DNA from: Rhizophagus irregularis
Lineage: Eukaryota; Glomeromycota; Glomeromycetes; Glomerales; Glomeraceae
Reading direction: 5' to 3'
DNA length: 64,000 bases
Assembly: GCF_026210795.1 (NCBI RefSeq)
Contig: NC_089432.1
Coordinates: forward strand, 5,022,001 to 5,086,000
Numbering within the stretch: position 1 is the stretch's first letter; each line of letters begins with the position of its first letter. The notes beneath the pieces are model-generated. The model did no database searches. It saw only the letters and a list, made by a program, of their open reading frames with translations, and was not told where the DNA came from. The position numbers and the translations under genes are program-made. Below, piece after piece: positions 23,630 through 35,066 of this stretch.

Positions 23630-24990
23630 GTTTGTGTTGCTGATAGCGGTCTGTATAACACTATAATTATATCTTGTATAATTGTAATGCTTGATCAAAA
23701 AGCTCGTCGATTACAAAAATTGAGCGTAATAATCAGTTTATTTTATTTACCAGATAGTAAGGTCTCAAAACTATATAATAAAAAGAGTCTTGTCGGATCA
23801 TAGACATTTGTGCGCATGCTCTTGACAGCGGTTAGTATCGATTTTGATGCATAAAGTAGCAGGAGCGTAAAATTCATCAATTACAAAAAACTTGGCGTAA
23901 TAACAGTCAGTTTATTTTATTTACCAAATAGTAGAGCGTCATAATTATATAATGGAAGGTCTTGTTGGATTATAGACATTTGCGCACATGCTCTTGACAG
24001 CGGTTGGTATCGATCTCGGTGTATAAAGTGATGCAGGTGCATAAAATTTGTAATAATAATCTGTTATTTTATTTACCAGATAGTAAGGTGTCAGAATTAT
24101 ATAATGGAAGGGTCTTGTTTGATCATGAACATTTGTGTGGATGCTCCCAATGGCGGTTGGTATCAATCTTGGTATATAAAGTGTAAAATTCATCGATTAC
24201 ATAAAATTGGGTGTAATAATAATCATTTTTTTATTTACCAGATAATAAAGTGTCAGGATTATATAATGGAAGTGGTCTTATTGGATCATAGACATTTGCG
24301 CACATGCTCTTGACAGCGGTTGGTATCGATCTCGGTGTATAAAGTGATGCAGGAGCATAAAATTTGTCAATTACAAAAAATTTGGCATAATAATAATCTA
24401 TTTTATTTACCAGATAGTAAGGTGTCAGAATTATATAATGGAAGGTCTTGATCATAGACATTTGCGTGAATGCTCCTGATAGCGGTTGGTATCAATCTTG
24501 ATGTATGAAGTAGCGCAGTAGTGTATAATTCGTTGATTACATATAATTGGGCGTAATAATAATCATTTTTTTTTATTTAATAGATAGAAAGGGCATCAGG
24601 ATTATATGTCTTAAGGGGTATTATTGGTCATGGATGTTTGCACGCATGCTTCTGACAGCGGTTGGTATTGATCTTAGTATATACTGTATAGTAGCGCAGG
24701 TGCAAAAAATTTGTTGATACATAAAATTGTGTCTAACAATAATCAGTTTTTTAGACAGAAAAGCGTCAAGGAAGGTCTTGCTGGGTTATGGACATTTGTG
24801 CGCAATCCCTGATAACAGTTGGTATTGAACTATCGAACTTGGGTGTATAAAGCAGCGCAAAAACGTTAATTACAAAAAAGTCTGTCTAACAATAATCAGT
24901 TTTTTTTTGTTAACTAGATATAAAATCATCATGATTATTATTATACTCTTGATTACAGCAGTTGGTAAAGATATTGGTTTTTTATATAGT
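23630..24990. repeat. Minisatellite of about eight 150-178-bp units
   Basis: A degenerate tandem array. Each unit contains TTTATTTACCAGATAGTAA (near 23746, 23920, 24072, 24232, 24405, 24574, and diverged near 24750 and 24908), then ATTATATAATGGAAG, CATAGACATTTGCGC, and GACAGCGGTTGGTATCGATC followed by GTGTATAAAGT. Unit length varies by small indels and the last units are most diverged. Short open frames on both strands are by-products. Confidence 0.8.
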
Positions 24991-27004
24991 CATATTAGCT
25001 TTTATATAGGCAAATTTTAGATTTATATATTTTTTACTACTTTGACACTAGTTCACCTTTCAGTTTTTTTTTCTGTAAAGAAAAATTTATTGAGGGTCGG
25101 CCATCAATGGTCTGTTCTTGTTGAAAATTGTTGAAATAGAGATTAATAAATTTCTTTTATGATAGAAATTATTAAGAAATAAGAATGTTTATATAAAATA
25201 TTTCTAATTCTTCTTAATATATTAATTTTTTTGATTCATTATTTTTTTTCATAGAAATTGTGTTGCAGTGTATTATTGCCATTTTCAAAATAGTGTACAC
25301 AGTTTATTTGTGATCGTATATTCGAATACCAATATTCGCCTGGTTTTCATCCGTTGATTACCCCTATTTTGTCTGGTTTTTGTCCAATTTTCAGTTTTCT
25401 TTGTTTTTATTCAAATTTAACTGCATACATCATTTTGAAAATGGCGATAATCTTTTTACAAGAGAAACTATAGGTTTTCATAATTAAATTATTAAAAAAA
25501 ATTTAAGACTCAGAATTATTTTTAGTTGTTGTTGATCATGCAAGAAAGATAATTCTTTAATGACATTTTAAATATCGAATCTAAAATTATTATATTATTA
25601 AAATTATTAAAATAATTCGTAGCTCTTGTTAAGATTTATTACTTTTTTTAAAATATTCAGAACTTTCTAATAGAATGTTTCTTTCAAACAAAATAACACG
25701 ACTTCGAGATTTCAGTAATGCAAATGCTATAAATAAATCGTCTGCTTAAGATATATATATATATATATATATATTGAAAACTTTAATTTCGAAAAATTTG
25801 TCGAAATTAGCATTTCATTAATATAATTGAAAAATTTTAGGACGACCCTGTGATACGATTTCGAAATTTAAAGTCGTGATTCGAAACCTCCTTCTTGATT
25901 TTATCACTTGAGATGAGTTAGAAGCTTTCATCTTTAATAGCAGTAAAGACATAATTTTTCGAAAAAATAACTTAACAGTTAATAAATTTAACAGAAAAAA
26001 ATAAATCGTTCATATCCTTGGTTCTCTTCCAATTCATCTCATGTGATACAACCAGGAAAGAAGTACCGAATCAAAGTATAAATCTGATATTGAATCACAG
26101 GTTTGCAGAATATTTCGTTCTAAAGTTTTTCTAAAAAAATACTACTGTATTAAATAAACACTAATTAGTTTTGGCAAATTTTTCAAAATGACTTTCACAT
26201 GATATTAATTATCTAATAACGAGGATCTGTATTCCACATGTGTGATAAATAAAATAAAAACGAAATAAAAATTGCAATTTTTTGTTAAGTATCTAATTAA
26301 TTCAACTTTCCATAATTTTTCATCAATATTTATTGCTCTTAATCTTGAAAACGGGGATAATTCAGACGACGTCAAATTTTCGAATTAAATTTATAGTATT
26401 CTCGAAATGTATGATAAATTTTTACATTTAACAATTCATATGATAATGACAATATTTTAGCGTGAGTTTTAAGTTTATATTCATAATAGTTTTATATTTT
26501 TTATCAAGAAAATTCGCTAATTCCAAAGGATTTTATGATCCCTTGGGAGATCTCCATTAACTTGGTAAATTTTGAAATAAATTATAAATATTGCTACTTG
26601 TTATAACATATTATGTATCTTTTTCAGCGATATTTTTAAAGATATGACTGCCTCTTATATCAGTTAATTTATCTGATTTTTTGACTCTTCTCTCGTTAAC
26701 TGAACTCTAATGACAATCCTTTACCTATTTCCAATTCGTCCTTAATTCTCTTCCAATTTTTTAAACCCTTGTAATTTTACTTAATGATCCAAACTCCGTC
26801 CACGCCATCTTTGACTCATCTGGTCTGTGTACACTATAACATTCTTTTATCATAAAATCTCGCTGAGAATATTTGGTTTCTGTTTATTTTCATAAAGTTT
26901 GAGAAAATTCTCGAAGATTATCCTGAAAACCACCTCGAGGCTGACAACATGCACTTCAACTATTCTTTACATCATTATTTGATGGGATCTAACAAACATC
27001 AATT
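24991..27004. other. Non-coding AT-rich block
   Basis: No gene could be supported. It contains an (AT)n microsatellite at 25749-25773 and a dispersed repeat at 25336-25452 that recurs at 36423-36537. Confidence 0.4.
25336..25452. repeat. Dispersed repeat, copy 1 (CGGTTTTCGTCC type)
   Basis: It is similar to 36423-36537: both contain a run of GGTTTTNGTCC units, then TTTTCAGTTTTCTT, TTTAACTG.ATACATCATTT and TGAAAA.GGCGATAAT. In reverse complement it translates as GRKPDE-like residues, which is repeat-driven. Confidence 0.5.
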
Positions 27005-27120
27005 GCTACCGATAATGGTTCCATCGATGATGATGTACTACTAACTGATAATACAGTTTTCGGAGAGAAAGCTGTCCTGAGATAGGTATGAGAGGAAAAG
27101 ACTATTCAATCCAAGGGGAA
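27005..27120 (+). repeat. Inverted partial copy of the kinase-like gene relic
   Basis: The plus strand here (CTACCGATAATGGTTCCATC, then TGATAATACAGTTTTCGGAG) matches the minus strand at 27745-27884 (TACCGATAATGGTTCCATTG, then TGATAATACAGTTTTTGAAG). It forms an inverted repeat around the relic gene. The frame is broken. Confidence 0.55.
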
Positions 27121-27285
27121 TAGTACTTATGTAAATCCTTAAACCTCTGAAATAACTATCCGCCAACCTTTGGAAGATTCACCATTGACAAAGAACTTTT
27201 TCATTTAAAAGGTGACGATTATCTTTCTTTGTGAACTTGATGATGACGAATTTTTCTTCGTCAGTTTCTGCCTTCCAAGCCAAGT

Positions 27286-27884
27286 TCATTGGATCTTCAG
27301 TAAGTTTATAAAGGTATGTAAACTTGCCTTCATTTTCATCAACTTAATATTGATTATGGTAAGGAAAAACCTTTGTATCTTTTCAGCTTCGGTCTCATCT
27401 AATTCTTTTAAGCCTTTGTAGTAGTTATCTAAAGTCTGAAAGGCAAGATGTAAAGACTCAAAAAAAACTGCAAGCTCTTCTACTCTTTTTCCATTGTCTT
27501 CAGGGCGATTCATCATTAGAATGAAATCAGTGAGTAGCTCAATTACGGGGTTTTCAAGATACACAGCACCAAGGACACAAATCCAAGACCCTGCAATAGC
27601 AAGAATAATGGATGGGTAACAAGAACTATTGCGAATCTTTTCGGTCTGTTCATGAAAAATTAAACATGAATATTTGCATGACTTTATCAATATGTCACAA
27701 AGAAAACACACCTATGATTGAGCCCAATACTTTATATCACCACACCCCCTTGAATTGAAGGATCTTTTCCTCCTGTACCTATCTCATTTTTGTATTCCCA
27801 AAGAATTAGGACAGCTTTCTCTTCAAAAACTGTATTATCAATTACTAGTAATACATCATCATCAATGGAACCATTATCGGTAAC
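27286..27884 (-). pseudogene. Decayed member of a Rhizophagus multigene family (kinase-like/CRN-like N-terminal region)
   Basis: Minus-strand frames read, in order, SIDDDVLLVIDNTVFEEKA, LWEYKNEIGTGGKDPSIQGG, KYWAQS, then SSCYPSIILAIAGSWICVLG, AVYLENPVIELLTDFILMMN and RPEDNGKRVEELAVFFESL. From memory this resembles a large family in Rhizophagus in which a conserved AIAGPW-LGAVY block precedes a kinase-like domain; this was not checked by search. One frameshift near 27745 and a TAG after KYWAQS, next to a possible intron (GTGTG...ACAG), break the gene, and the C-terminal part is missing. A sequence copied at 32036-32174 starts right beside it (27891). Confidence 0.45.
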
Positions 27885-27890
27885 AATACC

Positions 27891-28680
27891 AATTTCTCAC
27901 GATATTAAATATCAATAGAAGTAGTAAGTACGATTGAAGCGACCGACGGCAGCAACGATGGTATTTAATTTTGTTATTTTCAATTAATCCATTTATCATA
28001 ATAATTATTAATAAATTAATTAAAAAAAGTTTTATATGTAAAAAATATAATGTATTTTCCATACAATATATTGTAAAAAAATTTGTTAATTTTTATATAA
28101 ATTTGTACAAAGAATTATTAATTATACATATAATATTGTTAGTTATATTGCATAAATTTCGACAAATTTAACTATTTGTGCAATATTGAATACCCTGAAA
28201 ATTTTGTGATGTGTGTTGCCGCAAGAACGACTGAAATCCAAGTCCTGGATTTCAGGATCTAGGATTGAAATTAGTGAATTTACGAAAAATATATGCTTGA
28301 ATGATAAATCCACTCAATAATGATGCATTATCCTTTATCAACGGTATTTTTTTTATATCCAATGTATCCAATTCAAGTTAAACATGAACTCTTGTATTAT
28401 TCGTCCTTAAGTTCGTGTTATACGACCACCTATCGATGATAACTCCCTGAACGAATGCATACCAACATCGCAAAGTAATTCAATAAAAATTAGTTATCAA
28501 ATAATCAAATCGATTCAAAAAAAAATTTATAATTTTTACATAAATTTTTTTTTAATAATAATTATACACAAAATTACCCAAGATCTACTTAAAGGCGACA
28601 TTGAATTTTTTTTTTTTTACATAATAATAACTCATATACATTATTATACATATTACAAATAAATTGCTAAAAAATAATAT
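27891..28680. other. Array spacer, resumes after the insertion
   Basis: No gene is seen. 27891-28030 matches 32036-32174 (AATTTCTCACGATATTAAAT; ACGGCAGCAACGATGG). 28230-28330 matches 32240-32340. These are the unit spacer sequences that stopped at about 22140. Confidence 0.55.
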
Positions 28681-28689
28681 TATTATTAT

Positions 28690-28930
28690 CAAATATTATA
28701 ATATGTAAATTCTCTCGTAAATGTTGTAATTTATTTCGAGCATCTTTATCTCCTTGTTTGGCAGATTTTTCATACCAAAGTATAGCTTTACCAACATTTT
28801 TCGTTACTCTTAATCATGTTTCAAATGATACTGCAAGATTTTATTGAGCACTATTTCTTAAATTCGCTGCTTTCTGATATAATTCAAATGCTTTTTGTCT
28901 ATCAACTTTAGTACCAATTCCATTATTTTA
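28690..28930 (-). pseudogene. Relic of minus-strand Sel1 C-terminus
   Basis: It is nearly collinear with 32770-33010 of the intact minus gene (CTCGTAAATGTTGTAATTTA; AATTCAAATGCTTTTTGTCT; CTATCAACTTTAGTACCAAT). It encodes the last two Sel1 repeats with small deletions and a frameshift near 28840, then stops just before the promoter of gene 5. Confidence 0.7.
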
Positions 28931-28957
28931 ATAAGTAATCTTAATCTCCTAAGTCAT

Positions 28958-28973
28958 TACTGCGGTACTGCGG
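28958..28973 (+). promoter_or_regulatory. TACTGCGG doublet upstream of gene 5
   Basis: Two direct octamers lie 174 bases before the ATG at 29147, followed by TTTTGTTTGGTGATACCTAG, GACAATAATCGGAGAATAAG and GCATAAAATACTTAAAATGG. Confidence 0.55.
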
Positions 28974-29146
28974 TTAGTAACAAAAAATTTTCTTTTGTTT
29001 GGTGATACCTAGTGAGTGACATTTGTGCGACAATAATCGGAGAATAAGTTGCATAAAATACTTAAAATGGGGGTTATTTTCGTAATAAAATTTTACAATT
29101 CTGACCGTTCAATTTTATTATTTTTCCGCCAATATTATTATTCACT

Positions 29147-31421
29147 ATGTCCGATAATAAGCAAATGCAAAATACCGAAAATACAAATGAATGGATTAAT
29201 TGGATTGAAGAAGCTATTGATAAAGAACATTTAAATCATTATGAATACAACCAATTTACTAATATTCAAGAAATTGGTTCTGGAGGTTTCGGAAAAGTGT
29301 ACCGTGCAAATTGGAAAAATACAAAAAAACAATTAGCATTAAAAACTTTTTTTAATCTTAATCATGTCACCATGAAAGAAATCGTTTGTGAGGTAATTTA
29401 TTATATAATACCTTTTTTTTACGATGTTTTTTAACCTATATTATTTTATTTTTAATATTTGAATTTATTTTAGTTAAAAATTCAACGTAAAGTTGATTTC
29501 CACGATAATATTATTCGCTGCCATGGAATAACAAAATTTGAATCAGGTATTATAAATATTATAAAGAGATATTATATCTAAATTTTATTCACAAAATTTC
29601 ATTCCAATTTTTTTTTTTTTAGACAATCAAATTGGTAATAATAATTATATAATGGTAATGGAATACGCCGACGGTGGTAGTCTTCGAAATTATTTGGAAA
29701 AAAACTTTAATAGGCTCACATGGGACGATAAATTAGATATGGCATACCAATTAGCTTACGCTGTATCATGCTTGCATAATGAAGGGATCATCCATCGTGA
29801 CTTGGTAATTTATGTATTATTATTTAATCATTGTTCGTAACACTGTATTTGTATTTATTTATTTATATATGTTTTTTTAATAGCATTCCGGCAATATATT
29901 AGTTCATCAAAACATGATCAAATTGGCAGATTTTGGGTTATCAAAAAGAATTGGAGCATCATCCAATTTCCAATCTAAATTATTTGGGATGGTTCCCTAT
30001 ATTGATCCGAAAAGCTTTAGTAGACGAAGAAATAATAATAACCAAATTTTTTCATTAAATGAAAAAAGCGATGTTTACAGTGTTGGCGTATTATTATGGG
30101 AAATATCCAGTGGCCAACCTCCTTTTTATGTTGAAGGTGAAGAATATGATGTTAGTTTAATTTTGGAAATTTCACAAGGCCTTAGAGAAACGGTTGTTTC
30201 TGACACGCCCGAAGAATATGTAAAACTTTATACTAGTAAGTAAAATTTTAAATTTATTATAATTTAAATATTGTTTTAATTAATTATATTTGTGTTTTAG
30301 AATGTTGGGACGGTGAGCCAGATAATCGTCCTACTATATATCAAGTAGTTGATTTGTTAAAAGCAATAATTACAAAAACAGATATAATTACGGAAAATCC
30401 TCCATTATTGAATGAGCAAGAATTTAGCGAGATCCATTTAAATACCAATAATTCGGAATCACAAGGAAAATTATCCCAACTTATTCAAAATTTTAATAAA
30501 ATGGACACAAAAGAAATTGATAATATAGTAGTATCAAATAAGCAAGAGAAATTTTCAACTGAAAAAGATTTTAACATAGTAGTTGATAAAATAAATGATT
30601 TAATTTATAAATCCTATGATAAAGGAATTGAAGGGGAATTAGCAAAAGAGCAAGTTATTGAATATTTTAACAATTATAATATAAATTCACAAGAAATTTA
30701 TAATTGGTTATTAAATAATCAAGTTAATTCAAATTCCATTTTTTTACTTGGATATTTTTATTATTATAGAATTGAGACTAGTGAAAATAATGAGAAAGCA
30801 TTTAATTTATTTATCAATGCATCAGAAAACAATCATATATTAGCACAATCTTTTGTTGGTGAATGTTATCAATATGGTTATGGAACTATAAAAAATGATA
30901 AACTAGCTTTTGAACATTTTGAAAAAGTGGCTAATAAAAATTTCACATATGGAAAATTTAAAATTGGTTCTTATTATATGGAAGGAATAGGTATTAAAAA
31001 AGACTTAAAAAAGGGTATTTATTGGTATGAAATAGCTGCAAATAATGGAAATATGATTTCCATACATGATTTAGGTATTTTTTATTTATATGGAATTGGT
31101 GTTGAAAAAGATTTTAATAAAGCTTTTGAATTATTTAAACAATCAGCTGAAGGAGGAAATTTAATTGGAATGATTTCATTAGGATTTTGTTATGAAAGAG
31201 GTATTGGAACTAAAATTGATAAGCAAAAAGCATTTGAATTATATCAAAAATCAGCAAATCTAGGAAGTAAAATAGCACAATATAATGTTGGTAATATGTA
31301 TGGAAATGGAAATGGAATTACAAAAGACATAGATAAAGCAATTTATTGGTATGAAAAATCCGCCAAACAAGGATATCAAGATGCACAAAATAAGTTAAAA
31401 ATACTTCAAAAAAATCGATAA
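29147..31421 (+). CDS. Kinase-Sel1 fusion protein, gene 5 (5 exons, 657 aa)
   Basis: Exons are 29147-29392, 29474-29546, 29623-29804, 29884-30235 and 30301-31421. Exon 3 has one extra Asn codon compared with its sisters ([14 protein letters not shown]). The kinase motifs are complete: [21 protein letters not shown] with [33 protein letters not shown]. The last exon gives a linker and about six Sel1 repeats. It is tail-to-tail with the minus gene 32761-35066, the only unit where both partners survive, and its promoter block is complete. Predicted active kinase; partner and pathway unknown. Confidence 0.88.
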
Positions 31422-32760
31422 TTTATAAATTCTTTCTTTATTAAATTGTAAAATGTTAAATAAATTAAATTTGTTACATTTTTTTTTTTTAATTTACAAA
31501 ATAGCGTAATATACTGTATAATAAATAAGTCTTATTAAATTTAATGATCATTCTATTGACGGTATTTTTTCATTATCAAAATAACTGAATATATAGTATA
31601 TTTCTCTTTTAAATTAAAATGTCGTTCTAGGGATTTCAAAATCCATGAGGATTTGATTTATTTTTCCGAAAATTTAATTGTTTAAAAAAAATTTGATACT
31701 TATTTGTTAGTATTATTTTTTGAAACGACCGTATATATGAAAAAAAAAGATAATGAAAGATGATGGTAACTAAAGCAATGCTTTTTATATCTAAAGCAAA
31801 AAAAAATTGATTTAAAATTTTTATACTTTTTTTATAAAATATAAAAATATTACTATAAATCACGTATACGAAGAATTTTTTACGATATTGATTGGTCGAC
31901 GGTAAACTTAATTAAATATCTACCTGCATACGCTTACGTCACTCTTACTAACATACTTTATCTGTTTATCATAAGGAATGGATGTGTTTTATAAACTAAT
32001 CCTCCAAAATAATATTTTTATCGCTTTACCAACTGAATTTCTCACGATATTAAATATCAATAGAAGTAATAAGTACGATTGAAGCGACCGACGGCAGCAA
32101 CGATGGATTTAATTTTGTCATTTTCAATTAATCCATTTATCATATTAATTATTAATAAATTGATTAAAAAAAAGATACCGTCTGTTTGTCTTCAAAAAAA
32201 ATGATGATAAATGAGTGCCTGTGTTGCCGCAAAACCGGAAATCCAGGATCTAGGATTGACGATCGTCATTAGTTGGCAGAAATGTTAACTTGAGAGAAAT
32301 TAGTGAATTTACGAAAAATATATGCTTGAGTGATAAATTAATGACACATTATCGGTGATTATCCTTTATCAACGGTATTTTTTTATATCCAATATATCCA
32401 ATTCAAGTTGAAAATATTATTTTATATTAAGTTCGTGTTGTACGACCTATCGACCTGAACGAATGCATACCAATATCGTATAGTAACTAGTCAATAAATC
32501 GATTTCAATTTTTTTTTAAAAAAATTTATAATATGTAATTATTTACTATATTAATATTTTATTATTTGAATATTAAAATTAAAAGATTTTACATAATTTT
32601 TTTTTTTTTACTAATAATAATTATACACAATATTACCCAAGATCTACTTAAAGGCGACATTGAAATTTTTTTTTACATAATAATAACTCATACATTATTA
32701 TAATACATATTAAAAAATAAATTGCTAAAAAAAAAATATTATTATTATTATTATCAAATA
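31422..32760. other. Spacer between tail-to-tail genes
   Basis: No gene is seen. It provides the reference copy of the unit spacer: 31610-31900 matches the spacers after genes 1 and 4, 32036-32174 matches 27891-28030, and 32240-32340 matches 28230-28330 and 17850-17990. The open frame at 31636-31863 is not supported. Confidence 0.5.
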
Positions 32761-35066
32761 TTATAATATATAAATTCTCCCATTTTCTACTCGTAAATGT
32801 TGTAATTTATTTCGAGCATCTTTATCTCCTTGTTTGGCGGATTTTTCATACCAAAGTATAGCTTTACCAATATTTTTCGTTACTCCTAATCCTGATTCAT
32901 ATGATACTGCAAGATTATATTGAGCTGCACTATTTCCTAAATTCGCCGCTTTCTGATATAATTCAAATGCTTTTTGTCTATCAATTTTAGTACCAATCCC
33001 ATTATTATAACAATATCCTAACATTGATATACCATCAGCATCTTCATTATCAGCTAATCGTTTAAATAATTCAAAAACTTTTTTAAAATTTTTTTTATCC
33101 TTATAAATGAAAGCGAGATTATACATTGCTATATTATTTCCATTTTTTGCAGCTTTTTCATACCAATAAGTTGCTAATTTAAAATCTTTTTCAATACCTA
33201 TTCCCATATCATAACAATGACCAATTTTTAATTGACCCATTGCATAACCCTTATTAGCCAAACTTTCAAAATATTTAAAAGCTAATCTTTCACTTTTCGT
33301 TACACCATGTCCAAATAAATAACATTCTCCAACATAATATTGTGATAATAAATGATTTTTTTCTGATGTAATAAAAAATATTTCGAATGCTTTCTTAAAA
33401 TTTTCATTTATTTTAATACCTAAATAATTAAAATATCCTAATAAAAACATTGTATCCAAATCATCATTATTTTGATTTTTTATTAACCAATTATATATTT
33501 CACTTAAATCCATATCATGATTATTTAAATAATTTAAAATAATTTGTTTTCTTAAGTTAGCATCTTTTCCTTGATCCGTTATTTTAAAAATGTATGATAC
33601 TATTTCTTTAACTATTGTGATTAAATCTTTTTCAAATATTATTCTTTTGTTTATTGGATTTATTGTGAATTTCACTACTTTTGTATGTGATTTGATAAAA
33701 TTTTGTGATGATAATGATTTTTCGTTTGATGATTTCTCACATTGATTGGATTGATCTGATTTCATAATGATCTCATTTAACTTGGTGAACACTTGATACA
33801 TAGTTGGACGATTATCCGGCAGATCATCCCAACATTCTAATGAAAGAAGAAAAAGAAAATATAAACAATTATTAAACGAGAAACCAAAAAAGATCAATTT
33901 TAAAAATCAATTTACATACCTGTATATAATTTTACGTAATCTTCGGGCGTACCAGGAATAACAGCCTCTCTAAGACCTTTTGAAATATTTACAGACATGT
34001 CATCATCATTTTGATTACTTTCAGTATGAAAAGGAGGACGACCACTAGAAATCTCCCATAATAATACGCCAACGCTGTAAATGTCACTCTTTTTATTAAA
34101 TGAATAAATTTGTGTTGGGCTACTACTATTTCTTCTTCTAAATCTTTGTGGATCAACGTAAGGTATTATTCCGTTTAAATTTGATTGTGATTTAGTTATT
34201 TCTTCGATTCTTTTTGATAAACCAAAATCCGCCAACTTGATCGTGTTTTGATGAACCAATATATTACGAGAGTGCTATTAAAATTTAATTGATTAGTATG
34301 ACACATGACGATATAAAGTATATAACGATGTAAAATAATATGGGAAACAAAAAAAATTACCAAATCACGATGAACTATTCCACTATTATGTAAACATAAT
34401 ACGGCGTAAGCCAACTGATGCGCCAAATTATACTTATCATTCCAAGTGAGGTTGTTAAAATTTTTCTTCAAATAGTCTTGAAGGGTGCCGCTATCAGCAT
34501 ACTCCATCACTAATAAGTAATTATTTTCTATAGACGTAAAACGAATAATTAAATTTACATACATATATATATATACTTTCAATATTCAAACAATATATAA
34601 TCATACCTGATTCGTCCTTCGTAATTCCATATAAACGAAGAATATTATTATGAATAACTACGTCTCGTTGAAGTTTAAGCTAAAAAAAAACAAAAAAAAA
34701 ATTAGATAAAAATAAAAAATATTTTACCGAAAATAGGTCGAACCATCCGGAAACTTCCGACAACATTTCGAATTTCGATAACGTTTCTGCGGAAGTCTTC
34801 CGGATGAGTCCGGATAATTTCCGAAGTAAAGAAATTACCTCACGAACGATTTCCTTTGTAATAACATTGTTAAGGTTATAAAAAGATTTCAATACTATGT
34901 ATTCTTTAAAATCTGTACAATTTGCACGGAATACTTTTCCCAAATTTCCAGAGCCTATTTCTTGTATATTACTAAAATTTCTATATTCATAATATTTGAA
35001 ATATTCTTTGGCGATAGCGGATTCGATCCAATTAATCCATTCATTCGAATTTTTTGTTTCTTGCAT
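32761..35066 (-). CDS. Kinase-Sel1 fusion protein, gene 6, diverged type (5 exons, 632 aa)
   Basis: On the minus strand exons are 35066-34839, 34679-34607, 34527-34361, 34274-33920 and 33836-32761; phases match the other genes. The leader is shorter ([18 protein letters not shown]). The kinase domain has GSGNLGKV (Leu replaces the usual Phe of the glycine loop), IVLKSFY, IVHRDL with HSRNILV, ADFGLSK, IIPYVDP and [12 protein letters not shown], so catalytic residues are present. The linker has a Ser-rich piece (CEKSSNEKSLSSQN) absent from the plus-strand genes. About six Sel1 repeats follow; the fourth is short (FKRLADNEDADG). It lacks the TACTGCGG block. Intron 1 holds a foldback sequence. 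It is the sole intact copy of the type whose relics precede genes 2 to 5. Confidence 0.87.
34744..34806. repeat. Foldback sequence in intron 1 of gene 6
   Basis: CATCCGGAAACTTCCG at the left pairs with CGGAAGTCTTCCGGATG at the right across a 30-base AT-rich loop, with one base unpaired. A further CCGGATAATTTCCG follows at 34810. The island is GC-richer than its surroundings and is absent from intron 1 of the other paralogs, so it looks inserted. Confidence 0.5.

Noticed and set aside
23945-24461. Several 60-82-aa open frames on both strands
   Set aside because: They recur with the minisatellite unit and overlap on opposite strands, so they are repeat by-products.
23630-24990. CRISPR-like regular repeats
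   Set aside because: Units are 150-178 bases, degenerate throughout, with no short constant repeat plus unique spacer pattern, and the DNA is eukaryotic.
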